A DNA stretch of 9,737 nucleotides from an uncultured Bacillaceae bacterium (GTDB taxonomy: Bacteria > Bacillota > Bacilli > Bacillales > Alkalibacillaceae), in assembly GCA_937983065.1 (NCBI GenBank), contig CALKAL010000011.1, positions 1 to 9,737 of the forward strand, in the 5' to 3' direction. Below, in pieces: positions 1-6,336 of this stretch. A program made the translations under genes and the position numbers. The notes below the pieces were generated by a model that made no database searches, was not told the origin of the DNA, and was given only the letters and a program-made list of their open reading frames with translations. The stretch's first letter is position 1; every line of letters begins with the position of its first letter.

Positions 1-54
1 AAAAGTGCAGCATCTCTCCCATTCAGAAGAAGCCTACCGAGAGAGGTGCTGCAC
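1..54 (-). terminator. Rho-independent terminator of the minus-strand isomerase gene
   Basis: The arms at 5-18 (GTGCAGCATCTCTC) and 41-54 (GAGAGGTGCTGCAC) are complementary over 14 positions with a single G-T wobble, around a 22-nt loop. Read on the minus strand, the hairpin starts 19 nt after the TAA stop of the gene ending at 74. It is followed by at least four T residues (the AAAA at 1-4), and the T-run may continue outside the window. The loop is longer than usual for an intrinsic terminator, but position and stem strength fit. Confidence 0.8.
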
Positions 55-73
55 AATTTCTTATTTTATAAAA

Positions 74-1042
74 TTACGCCCACCACATATCGCCAATAGA
101 TTCTTTAACGATAACTGGCTTTAATGTTTCAACCGCTTTCGTAAATCCCTCATCAACTGACATGAGCCCATCTTCATGCTCGATACTGACGACATAATCA
201 TAACCGTATAGGCGGAGTGTGCTAATCATATCAGCCCATTCCTTTTGGTCGTGACCGAATCCGACTGTCCGGAAATACCAGGCCCGGTTTTGCATATCGG
301 CATAGGAGGTCATGTCCGTTAATCCGTTTCGATTGATATTGTTTTGATCAAAAATCGCATCTTTAGCATGGAAGTGATGGATTGCATTTTCCCGTCCTAA
401 AATTTTTATTGCTTCTACTGGATCAATCCCTTGCCACCACAAATGGCTAGGGTCTAAGTTAGCACCAATTGTCTCGCCGCACGCTTCTCTAAGTCTTAAT
501 AAAGTCCCAGGTGTATGTACGGAGAAACCGGCGTGAAGTTCCAAACCAATTTTAACACCGTGCTTTTCCGCGAAATCCGCTTTTTCCTTCCAATATGGAA
601 TTACTTTTTCCTCCCATTGCCATTTAAGAATTTCTTGGTACTCATTTGGCCATGGTGATACAGGCCAATTCGGATATTTCGCCTCTTCATGATCCCCAGG
701 GCAACCTGAGAATGTATTGACGACAGGAACTCCTAATTCACTCGCAAGTTGAACGGTTTTAACGAAAATTTCATCAGCTTCCTCTGCAATTTCTTTTTGG
801 GGATGAAGCGGGTTTCCGTGACAGCTTAATGCGCTAATGATGATTCCCCGCTTTGAAAATTCCTCTAAAAACTTTTTCTGTTCTTCCTTTTTCCCTAATA
901 AATCATCGACTTTACAGTGAGCATTTCCCGGATGTCCTCCAGTTCCTAGCTCAACCGCCTCAATTCCTTTCGCTTGAACGTAATCGAGCATGTCCTCTAG
1001 TCCCATCTCTGAAAACAAGACGGTAAAAACACCTAATTTCAT
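74..1042 (-). CDS. Sugar phosphate isomerase/epimerase-family TIM-barrel protein (AP endonuclease 2 superfamily), 322 aa
   Basis: This is a cytoplasmic xylose-isomerase-like TIM barrel, the family of sugar isomerases, epimerases and keto-sugar lyases/hydratases. The usual four metal ligands of the fold can be placed: Glu168 (GLELH), Asp197 (NLDPSH), His225 (HFHAKD) and Glu288 (SIEHED). Other landmarks are a Gly-rich segment near 32-40 and SCHGNPLH at 73-80. Although an upstream ATG exists at 1066, I place the start at 1042: an AGGAGGG ribosome site (1051-1057) lies 8 nt before it, and the family normally begins M-K-L-G-V-F. It is divergent from the lacI-type gene, has its own promoter and terminator, and shares the control region. 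Proteins of this type often sit beside Gfo/Idh/MocA dehydrogenases, as here. The reaction cannot be read from sequence: isomerization, epimerization, or elimination/hydration of a 3-keto sugar are all possible. Family assignment is firm, substrate unknown. Confidence 0.9.
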   Translation of the reverse strand: MKLGVFTVLFSEMGLEDMLDYVQAKGIEAVELGTGGHPGNAHCKVDDLLGKKEEQKKFLEEFSKRGIIISALSCHGNPLHPQKEIAEEADEIFVKTVQLASELGVPVVNTFSGCPGDHEEAKYPNWPVSPWPNEYQEILKWQWEEKVIPYWKEKADFAEKHGVKIGLELHAGFSVHTPGTLLRLREACGETIGANLDPSHLWWQGIDPVEAIKILGRENAIHHFHAKDAIFDQNNINRNGLTDMTSYADMQNRAWYFRTVGFGHDQKEWADMISTLRLYGYDYVVSIEHEDGLMSVDEGFTKAVETLKPVIVKESIGDMWWA

Positions 1043-1050
1043 TGAAAAAT

Positions 1051-1057
1051 CCCTCCT
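1051..1057 (-). promoter_or_regulatory. Ribosome binding site that fixes the isomerase start
   Basis: The plus strand reads CCCTCCT, so the mRNA has AGGAGGG, 8 nt upstream of the ATG at 1042. It lies inside the longer open frame that begins at 1066, which shows that the upstream ATG is probably not used. Confidence 0.85.
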
Positions 1058-1088
1058 ATAATTCATCTTATGAAATCCATTACATAAA

Positions 1089-1118
1089 ATTATAACAAAT
1101 TATTGACAAACAATTCAA
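1089..1118 (-). promoter_or_regulatory. Predicted sigma-A promoter for the minus-strand isomerase gene
   Basis: On the minus strand there is a -35-like TTGAAT (1113-1118), an 18-nt spacer and a perfect TATAAT -10 (1089-1094). The predicted start near 1082 gives a leader of about 40 nt before the ATG at 1042. The -35 overlaps the spacer of the opposing promoter, so the two polymerases would compete. Confidence 0.6.
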
Positions 1119-1131
1119 AAGAATATAGAAT
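1103..1131 (+). promoter_or_regulatory. Predicted sigma-A promoter for the lacI-type gene and catabolic operon
   Basis: A perfect TTGACA -35 (1103-1108), a 17-nt spacer and a TAGAAT -10 (1126-1131, five of six consensus bases) form a strong vegetative promoter. The predicted start is near 1138, on the left edge of the operator at 1138-1151, so a protein bound there should block initiation. Confidence 0.7.
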
Positions 1132-1137
1132 TATTTT

Positions 1138-1151
1138 TGAAAACGTTTACA
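1138..1151. promoter_or_regulatory. LacI-family operator / CcpA cre site
   Basis: TGAAAACGTTTACA matches the cre consensus TGWAANCGNTNWCA at every position and has the central CpG typical of LacI/PurR/CcpA operators. It covers the predicted start of the rightward promoter and lies about 20 nt upstream of the leftward -35. It could bind the LacI-family product encoded just downstream (autoregulation), CcpA (glucose repression), or both. Sequence alone does not distinguish these. Confidence 0.7.
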
Positions 1152-1188
1152 TTTAAACGATGCAAAATAATTGAAAGTAGGAATCATC

Positions 1189-2178
1189 ATGGCAAACATT
1201 CAAGAAGTCGCTCGTAAAGCAGGTGTTTCAAGTGCAACGGTTTCCCGGGTTTTAAATAACACCGCACCTGTATCATTGACGACACGCTTAAAAGTGGAAA
1301 AAGCAATTAAAGAATTAAATTATGAACCGAGCATGCTTGGGCGAAATTTAAGAAATTCAGAAAGTCGACTTTTATTAGTGCTCATCCCAACTTTTTCAAA
1401 TCCTTACTATATAGAAATTATAAATGGAATTGAAGACTATTCTTTAAGTAATAACTACAACATTCTTCTTTGTGAAACAGACTCAAATCCAGAGCGGGAA
1501 AATATTTTTTTCAATATGGTAAAAAACAAGCTCGCCGACGGAATCATTTCAATGGATCCAACCGTTAATATGAAAAAATTATATGAATTAGCCGAACGTC
1601 ATTCAATCGTTTTATTAAGCGAATACGATGAAGGCGGGTCGATCCCATATGTAACCATCGATCACGAACAGGCAGCTTACAAAGCAGTCAACCATTTAAT
1701 TAAACTAGGCCATAATAAAATAGGTTTTATTAATTCGGATGAGAAATTTTTATACGCCCGAAAAAGACGAGAAGGTTATGAGCGCGCATTAAAAGAATCA
1801 AACATTCCTGTCGATAACGAATGGATTTACCATACGGAAGGCGTCGATTTTCAAGATGGCGCTCAGGCGATGCGCTACTTTTTCAAAATAAAAAATACAC
1901 CGACTGCGGTATTTGCGGTATCGGATACACTAGCAATCGGTGCTTTAAAGGAAATTAACAATAAACAATTAAAAGTACCTGAGGATATAGCGGTTATAGG
2001 GTTTGATAATATAAGCTTTTCAAATATGACGAATCCAACATTGTCGACAGTTGCGCAGCCGATGTATGAGATGGGAAAAAAAGCCGCGAGTATGTTAATC
2101 AATCGTATTAAAGGAAATGACGTTGAAAGTGTTCTTATGGATTATGAGTTAATTATAAGAGAGTCGACGATGAGATGA
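1189..2178 (+). CDS. LacI-family transcriptional regulator, 329 aa
   Basis: This is a DNA-binding sugar-responsive regulator, most likely the local repressor of the locus. Residues 3-23 form the LacI-type helix-turn-helix (IQEVARKAGVSSATVSRVLN). The hinge helix at about 47-56 keeps Leu54, which in PurR/LacI inserts into a central CpG such as the one in the operator at 1138-1151. Residues 60-329 form a periplasmic-binding-protein-like effector domain, with NPYY near 71-74 and the late VIGFDNI motif. An in-frame TTG lies at 1171, but the ATG at 1189 is preferred: it gives the standard family N-terminus and has AGGA 6 nt upstream. Length is normal for the family. It is the first gene of the rightward operon, 27 nt before the dehydrogenase. 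The effector is unknown, presumably the transported sugar or a catabolic product. Confidence 0.93.
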   Translation: MANIQEVARKAGVSSATVSRVLNNTAPVSLTTRLKVEKAIKELNYEPSMLGRNLRNSESRLLLVLIPTFSNPYYIEIINGIEDYSLSNNYNILLCETDSNPERENIFFNMVKNKLADGIISMDPTVNMKKLYELAERHSIVLLSEYDEGGSIPYVTIDHEQAAYKAVNHLIKLGHNKIGFINSDEKFLYARKRREGYERALKESNIPVDNEWIYHTEGVDFQDGAQAMRYFFKIKNTPTAVFAVSDTLAIGALKEINNKQLKVPEDIAVIGFDNISFSNMTNPTLSTVAQPMYEMGKKAASMLINRIKGNDVESVLMDYELIIRESTMR

Positions 2179-2205
2179 TGAATAGAAAAGGGGGTGTTTG
2201 AGGAA

Positions 2206-3210
2206 ATGAAAATAAATGTCGGCATTATCGGGTGTGGCTCGATTGCAAAACATCGTCACGCACCAGAATATCGAGCCAATCCTCTTGTTGATGAAATTAT
2301 TTTTTACGACCGAAATCGTCACCGGGCTGAAGCGTTAGCTAGACTATTTAACGGTCGCGTCGCTAATACGATTGACGACTTGTATAACGATTCAACGATT
2401 ACTGCAATTAGTGATTGTTCATCAAATGAATACCATCATATCCATTCGACAGAGGCTCTTTTAGCTGGAAAGCATGTGCTCTGTGAAAAACCGTTAGCGA
2501 TTAGTGTCACTCATGCTGAAGACATTATAAATGCTGCGAAAAAGTCGGGTAAAAAATTGATGGTCGGTCATAATCAACGTTTTACAAAAGTGCATCAAAA
2601 AGTTAAACAAATGATTGAACAAAAAGAGTTAGGTGAGGTTTTAACATTTAAGACGACATTCGGACATCAAGGGCCAGAAAGTTGGGGCGTTACGAAATCT
2701 AATGCAACTTGGTTTTTTAAAAAAGACCGTTCCCATTTTGGTGTAGCCGGGGATTTAGGGATTCACAAAATCGATCTCATCCATTATTTATTAGATGATG
2801 AAATAACCGACGTTCATGCATTTCACGGTGCGCTCGATAAAGTGGATGAAAAAGGGAATCCAATTGAAGTTTGTGATAATGTTGTCTGTGCTTTAAAAAC
2901 GAAAAAAGGGCGATTAGGAACGGCGTCGTTTTCTTGGACGTATTATGGAGCCGAAGATAATTCTACAACGATTTATTGCCAAAAAGGGATTATAAAAATT
3001 TATCATCACAATCAAGAGCAGCTCATCGTTGAGTTAAAAGATGGTGGGACGATCAAATATGATTTAGAACCGATTCAAACGAATGATAACCAGACGAATA
3101 CAGGTGTGATTGATGCCTTTGTCGATGCAATCATCAACGACAAACAAGTACCGGTATCCGGTGAAGACGCTTTAAGCTCACTCAAAGTAATTGAAAAAAT
3201 GTTAAAGTGA
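2206..3210 (+). CDS. Gfo/Idh/MocA-family NAD(P)-dependent oxidoreductase, 334 aa
   Basis: This is a cytoplasmic dehydrogenase/reductase acting on a sugar, inositol or keto-sugar hydroxyl. The N-terminal Rossmann domain carries GCGSIA at 9-14. The family EKP motif is Glu94-Lys95-Pro96, with Lys95 the expected catalytic lysine. Asp183 and His187 (GDLGIH) match the Asp-x3-His catalytic pair of inositol dehydrogenase-type enzymes. The C-terminal half is the alpha/beta substrate domain, and the length is typical. An in-frame GTG at 2194 is possible, but I choose ATG 2206: AAGGGGGTG lies about 9 nt upstream and the product begins directly with the Rossmann strand. The gene is 27 nt after the regulator and probably co-transcribed. 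It is a different subfamily from the dehydrogenase at 4154, so the two probably catalyse different steps, for example one oxidation and one reduction. Substrate and cofactor preference are not visible. Confidence 0.9.
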   Translation: MKINVGIIGCGSIAKHRHAPEYRANPLVDEIIFYDRNRHRAEALARLFNGRVANTIDDLYNDSTITAISDCSSNEYHHIHSTEALLAGKHVLCEKPLAISVTHAEDIINAAKKSGKKLMVGHNQRFTKVHQKVKQMIEQKELGEVLTFKTTFGHQGPESWGVTKSNATWFFKKDRSHFGVAGDLGIHKIDLIHYLLDDEITDVHAFHGALDKVDEKGNPIEVCDNVVCALKTKKGRLGTASFSWTYYGAEDNSTTIYCQKGIIKIYHHNQEQLIVELKDGGTIKYDLEPIQTNDNQTNTGVIDAFVDAIINDKQVPVSGEDALSSLKVIEKMLK

Positions 3211-3262
3211 ATCGTAATTAAAGAAGTAAGCTCATATCGTTAAATAGTAGGAATATTTATTT

Positions 3263-3291
3263 TTTTCACTTAAATTGTAACGGATTACATT
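3263..3291 (+). promoter_or_regulatory. Possible weak internal promoter before the second isomerase gene
   Basis: TTTTCA (3263-3268), a 17-nt spacer and TACATT (3286-3291) each match four of six consensus bases. The main reason to record it is that the -10 overlaps a 14-bp dyad, as expected for a repressed internal promoter in the 119-nt gap. Readthrough from upstream could also be enough. Confidence 0.3.
3276..3289. promoter_or_regulatory. Palindromic operator-like site upstream of the second isomerase gene
   Basis: TGTAACGGATTACA has perfect 5-bp arms (TGTAA/TTACA) around CGGA. It has the same length and the same TG...CA ends as the operator at 1138-1151, and differs from the cre consensus at only one fixed position (G instead of C at position 7). 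It lies 40 nt before the gene starting at 3330. It could be a second binding site for the LacI-family regulator or CcpA. Confidence 0.45.
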
Positions 3292-3329
3292 TTCAATCCT
3301 ATTTCAAAAAATAAAGGAGGTGCTACAAC

Positions 3330-4157
3330 ATGTTGCATCAATTAGCGTTAAATTCTAACACGTATCATGGCTATTCATTTGAAGAAGCGATTAAGGGGGC
3401 AAGTGAGGCAGGGTTTAAGCAAATTGAAATTAGTGCAGTTAAAGATCATACATCGCACATTTCACCAGATATGACTAAAAATCAGTTAGAGCAATTTAAA
3501 CAGATGTTGAAAGAACACGACTTAACGTGTGTTGGTATTAGTGGCCATAGTAATGTGATGAAAAAAGAAGGGATTGATCAACTTCTTAAAAATATTGATT
3601 TAACTAATTTTTTTGATTGCCGCTATATTGTTACCGCAACAGGAGATTCCCACGATGATTCAGATGTTATCGATGATATAAACATCCTCGTTGAAAACTT
3701 ACAGCCCGTCCTTGAAAAATGTGAAAAGCATAATAAAAGGCTCGTCATCGAAACCCACGGGAACAATTTTGCCACTGGGGAGGCGGTTAAAAAGTTAGCC
3801 CAACAATGCGGTGATCGATTAAAAGTGAACTATGACACGGGAAATATTATTTTTTATGGTGACATTGAACCTTACGATGATCTAGAAGCATCACTCGATT
3901 ATGTTGAATTTATTCATTTAAAAGATAAGCGAGGAGCGAATAATGAATGGGACTTCCCCGCAATCGGTGATGGCGATATAGATTTCCCACGACTGTTTCA
4001 AATTTTAAAAAGTGGTCATTACAAAGGGCCAATTAGTGTTGAAATCGAGTTTACTAAAGAAGGCCCAGCTAATTTAGATGAAGTGAACACAGCCGTTAAA
4101 CGATCCTATCGTTATCTTTCAAATCTATTAAAGGATAGTGAAAGGAGCTCATTATGA
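3330..4157 (+). CDS. Second sugar phosphate isomerase/epimerase-family TIM-barrel protein, 275 aa
   Basis: This is a cytoplasmic TIM-barrel enzyme of the AP endonuclease 2 superfamily, the group containing IolE, IolI and many keto-sugar isomerases or lyases. The metal ligands expected of the fold are Glu141 (VIETHG), Asp169 (NYDTGN), His196 (IHLKD) and Glu238 (SVEIEF). The GDGDIDF segment at 213-219 is the usual loop before the last barrel strands. The start is secure: AAAGGAGG (3313-3320) is 9 nt before the ATG. It is about 47 residues shorter than the minus-strand isomerase-family protein and clearly divergent from it, which argues against redundancy. The stop overlaps the start of the next dehydrogenase (ATGA, 4154-4157), so the two are translationally coupled and probably act on consecutive intermediates. 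The exact reaction is unknown. Confidence 0.9.
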   Translation: MLHQLALNSNTYHGYSFEEAIKGASEAGFKQIEISAVKDHTSHISPDMTKNQLEQFKQMLKEHDLTCVGISGHSNVMKKEGIDQLLKNIDLTNFFDCRYIVTATGDSHDDSDVIDDINILVENLQPVLEKCEKHNKRLVIETHGNNFATGEAVKKLAQQCGDRLKVNYDTGNIIFYGDIEPYDDLEASLDYVEFIHLKDKRGANNEWDFPAIGDGDIDFPRLFQILKSGHYKGPISVEIEFTKEGPANLDEVNTAVKRSYRYLSNLLKDSERSSL

Positions 4158-5152
4158 TCAATGTCGGATTAGTCGGTTTAGGCTTTATCGGAAAAGCTCA
4201 TTTTCAAGCTTATCAATCGATGGGAAATGTGACGTTAAAAACAATTTGTACGAGAAATCCTGTTGAAGACGAAACGATTTTATCTAAATTCAATGGAAAA
4301 TTTGTAAATGATTTTAATGAGCTTTTACGAGACGACGAGATTGATATAATCGATATTTGTTTACCTACTTATCTCCATGAGGAACATATTATTCAAGCGG
4401 CTCAAGCAGGAAAGCATATTATTTGTGAAAAACCGCTCACGTTAAATGAACAATCCTTTAACCGAATTATTGAGGCAGTTGATCGTCATGATGTTAGATT
4501 GTTTGTCGGTCATGTTTTAAGATTTTGGCCAGAGTATGAGCTGATTAAACAATATAGTGAAACAGAGAAACTAAACGGCATCGAAATTGTTCATGCGACC
4601 CGTTTAAGTCAAGCGCCTGCGTGGAGTGATTGGTTTAAAGATCCAGAAAAAAGCGGGGGTGCTTTATATGATCTTCACATCCACGATATCGATTTTCTAT
4701 ACAGTGTTTTAGGGGATGTTGATCAAGTTTTTGCAACAGGGACAAAAAATGACCAAGGTGCTTGGGATCATATTATGACGACACTAATATTTAAAAATGG
4801 CACCAAAGCCTTTGTAGAAGCGAGTCATAAAATGCCAGAGCATTATCCGTTTACGATGACATTAAGAGTGCAAGCAAAAAAAAATCATTTAGACTTTGCG
4901 ATTAAAGCTGGAGAAAACATTGACGGCTTGGAGGAAGGGTCCCGACAATTCATCTATTATTCTAAGGACGAACCAGAAACAGTAGTCGTTGAAGATGCCG
5001 ATCCTTTTAAAAAAGAACTAGCCTATTTTTGCGAATGTGTTCTTAACAATACGGAAAATAAAAAAATTCCGTTAGAAGATGTCCGTTATGTTTTACGTTT
5101 AATGCATGCGATTGAAACATCTTTAGAAAATGAAAAAATAGTCACAGTATAG
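4154..5152 (+). CDS. Second Gfo/Idh/MocA-family NAD(P)-dependent oxidoreductase, 332 aa
   Basis: This is a cytoplasmic Rossmann-fold dehydrogenase. GLGFIG at 8-13 is the dinucleotide-binding loop, Glu92-Lys93-Pro94 the family EKP motif, and Asp173 and His177 (YDLHIH) the Asp-x3-His catalytic pair; together with Lys93 the catalytic set is complete. Length is typical. AAAGGAG at 4141-4147, inside the end of the upstream gene, is the ribosome site, 6 nt before the ATG, and the ATGA overlap indicates coupling to the isomerase-family gene at 3330. After it come 142 nt with dyads and then the ABC importer. It shares fold and motifs with the dehydrogenase at 2206, but the surrounding sequence differs (for example GHVLRFWPEYE here against GHNQRFTKVHQ there), so different substrates or directions are likely. 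Candidate roles are oxidation of the imported sugar to a keto-sugar, or the final reduction. Confidence 0.9.
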   Translation: MINVGLVGLGFIGKAHFQAYQSMGNVTLKTICTRNPVEDETILSKFNGKFVNDFNELLRDDEIDIIDICLPTYLHEEHIIQAAQAGKHIICEKPLTLNEQSFNRIIEAVDRHDVRLFVGHVLRFWPEYELIKQYSETEKLNGIEIVHATRLSQAPAWSDWFKDPEKSGGALYDLHIHDIDFLYSVLGDVDQVFATGTKNDQGAWDHIMTTLIFKNGTKAFVEASHKMPEHYPFTMTLRVQAKKNHLDFAIKAGENIDGLEEGSRQFIYYSKDEPETVVVEDADPFKKELAYFCECVLNNTENKKIPLEDVRYVLRLMHAIETSLENEKIVTV

Positions 5153-5185
5153 TACATACAACGAGAAATGCGAATCTATTAACTT

Positions 5186-5205
5186 ATAATGTGTTCTCAC
5201 ATTAT
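5186..5205. promoter_or_regulatory. Perfect 8-bp dyad overlapping a TATAAT box upstream of the binding-protein gene
   Basis: ATAATGTG-TTCT-CACATTAT is a perfect inverted repeat with a 4-nt centre. The sequence TATAAT at 5185-5190 overlaps its left arm. If that is a -10, transcription would start near the dyad centre, a typical repressor geometry, but no good -35 is visible 16-18 nt upstream. There is no T-run after it, so it is not an intrinsic terminator. It could be an operator or an RNA hairpin. Its sequence is unlike the cre-like sites at 1138 and 3276. Confidence 0.4.
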
Positions 5206-5220
5206 TAGTATAAAATTCTT

Positions 5221-5265
5221 ATCTACGACTTTGTAGATGGGGGGGAAGGTCGATTTTAGTCGGCC
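5221..5265 (+). promoter_or_regulatory. Two RNA stem-loops with a G7 tract in the binding-protein leader
   Basis: The first hairpin is ATCTAC-GACTTT-GTAGAT (5221-5238), a perfect 6-bp stem. The second is GGTCGAT-TTTA-GTCGGCC (5248-5265), a 7-bp stem with two G-T wobbles. Seven consecutive G residues lie between them (5239-5245). Both are upstream of the strong AGGAGGG at 5283-5289. They may stabilise the 5' end of the binding-protein mRNA or be part of a small regulatory leader. I do not recognise a known riboswitch class. Confidence 0.4.
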
Positions 5266-5294
5266 AATCAATTAAATCTTTTAGGAGGGTAAAG

Positions 5295-6257
5295 ATGAGA
5301 AAGTCTATTTATTTGTTCGTACTTCTAGTAATTACATCGATGATATTACTAGCGGCTTGTGGAGAGAATGATGACTCGGAAGGTGGTAGTGACGGCGATA
5401 AATTTAAAATTGGAATATTAGCACCTGAAGTGACCCACGGTTGGGTAGCTGCGGTTGCCTACCATGCTGAAGAGAGAGTTAAAGAACTATCCGATGAAGT
5501 CGACTATCAAATCCAAACGAGTAGTGATGCAAGTGAAATGACCGCTCAATTAGATGACTTAATGACTTGGGGTGCTGATGCCATTGTTGCTTTTCCACAA
5601 TGGGAAGGGATGGAAGTGCCGATTGAACGTGCATTAGATGAAGGCGTTACTGTTGTAAACTTCGATATCGTCATCGATGTTGATGGCGTGTATCGCGTCG
5701 CTGGTGATAATGAAGATATGGGAGTTCAAGGGGCGCATTACATCGTTGATAAAATTGGAACTGAAGGGCATGTTGTCGTCTTAGAAGTTCCATCATCAGG
5801 CTCAGTATCGGAACTAAGAACGAAAGGATTTTTCGATACGATTGAGGAGATTGCACCTAATTTAGAAATAAGTACGTATGCAACAGAGTTTACAAGAGAA
5901 GCTGGATTAACGGATTTTGCCGATATTTTAACAGCTAACGATCATATCGATGCGGTTTACTCCCTTGATGATGAAACATCTGTCGGAGTCCTCCAAGCGA
6001 TTAGCGAAGCAGGACGTACAGACATTCAAGTCGTCACTGGTGGAGGCGGTATGCAAGAGTATTTTGAAATGATGCCAGAAAATGAAGATATTTGGATTCA
6101 GTCAGCTTTATACAGTCCTGCCATGGTTAAAGACGCTGTTGACGTAGCTATTCAAGTATTACGTGGTGAAGATGTAGAAGATGATGTCATTATCCCAACA
6201 ACCGTTGTTGACCGGGACAATTATGAAGAGTTTATTGATGAAAATTCACCGTACTAA
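5295..6257 (+). CDS. Sugar ABC transporter substrate-binding lipoprotein (CUT2/ribose-type), 320 aa
   Basis: This is an extracytoplasmic receptor that captures the sugar and delivers it to the permease encoded at 7844. Residues 1-21 are a signal peptide with Lys/Arg at the N-terminus and a hydrophobic core, ending in lipobox LAAC with Cys22 as the lipidated residue. An acidic Ser/Gly linker (about 23-35) leads to a Peripla_BP_4-type domain (KIGILAPEVTHGW from residue 37), the fold of RbsB-type proteins. AGGAGGG at 5283-5289 gives a strong start. The mature protein has about 66 Asp/Glu and 14 Lys/Arg by hand count, an unusually acidic surface expected of alkaliphile or halophile exported proteins. 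The gene is flanked by leader hairpins and by a strong stem-loop after its stop, consistent with higher expression than the membrane components. The ligand is unknown; context suggests a neutral sugar, anhydrosugar, glycoside or cyclitol. Confidence 0.92.
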   Translation: MRKSIYLFVLLVITSMILLAACGENDDSEGGSDGDKFKIGILAPEVTHGWVAAVAYHAEERVKELSDEVDYQIQTSSDASEMTAQLDDLMTWGADAIVAFPQWEGMEVPIERALDEGVTVVNFDIVIDVDGVYRVAGDNEDMGVQGAHYIVDKIGTEGHVVVLEVPSSGSVSELRTKGFFDTIEEIAPNLEISTYATEFTREAGLTDFADILTANDHIDAVYSLDDETSVGVLQAISEAGRTDIQVVTGGGGMQEYFEMMPENEDIWIQSALYSPAMVKDAVDVAIQVLRGEDVEDDVIIPTTVVDRDNYEEFIDENSPY

Positions 6258-6279
6258 GTTTTTCCCCTAAAAAATCATG

Positions 6280-6310
6280 TGAGAGGTTATAGCTAAACTA
6301 TAGCCTCTCA
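6280..6310 (+). promoter_or_regulatory. Intercistronic stem-loop between binding-protein and ATPase genes
   Basis: Arms 6280-6292 (TGAGAGGTTATAG) and 6298-6310 (CTATAGCCTCTCA) form a 13-bp stem with one wobble and a 5-nt loop. No T-run follows, so it is not a complete terminator. Such a structure after the first gene of an ABC operon usually protects the upstream mRNA from 3' exonucleases or causes partial readthrough, keeping the binding protein in excess. The role here is inferred from position. Confidence 0.75.
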
Positions 6311-6336
6311 TGGATCAATGATTTGGATGTGATGCG

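Noticed and set aside
1171..1188. TTG at 1171 as the start of the LacI-family regulator.
   Set aside because: The ATG at 1189 has a better-spaced AGGA and gives the standard family N-terminus; the extra six residues are not typical.
5186..5238. Rho-independent terminator after the second dehydrogenase.
   Set aside because: Neither hairpin is followed by a T-run; the second is followed by seven G, so termination is unlikely.
5237..5275. A 12-codon open frame (ATG with Gly-Gly start) in the leader of the binding-protein gene, a possible leader peptide.
   Set aside because: It has no ribosome site, begins inside a hairpin arm and G-run, and has no regulatory codon pattern.
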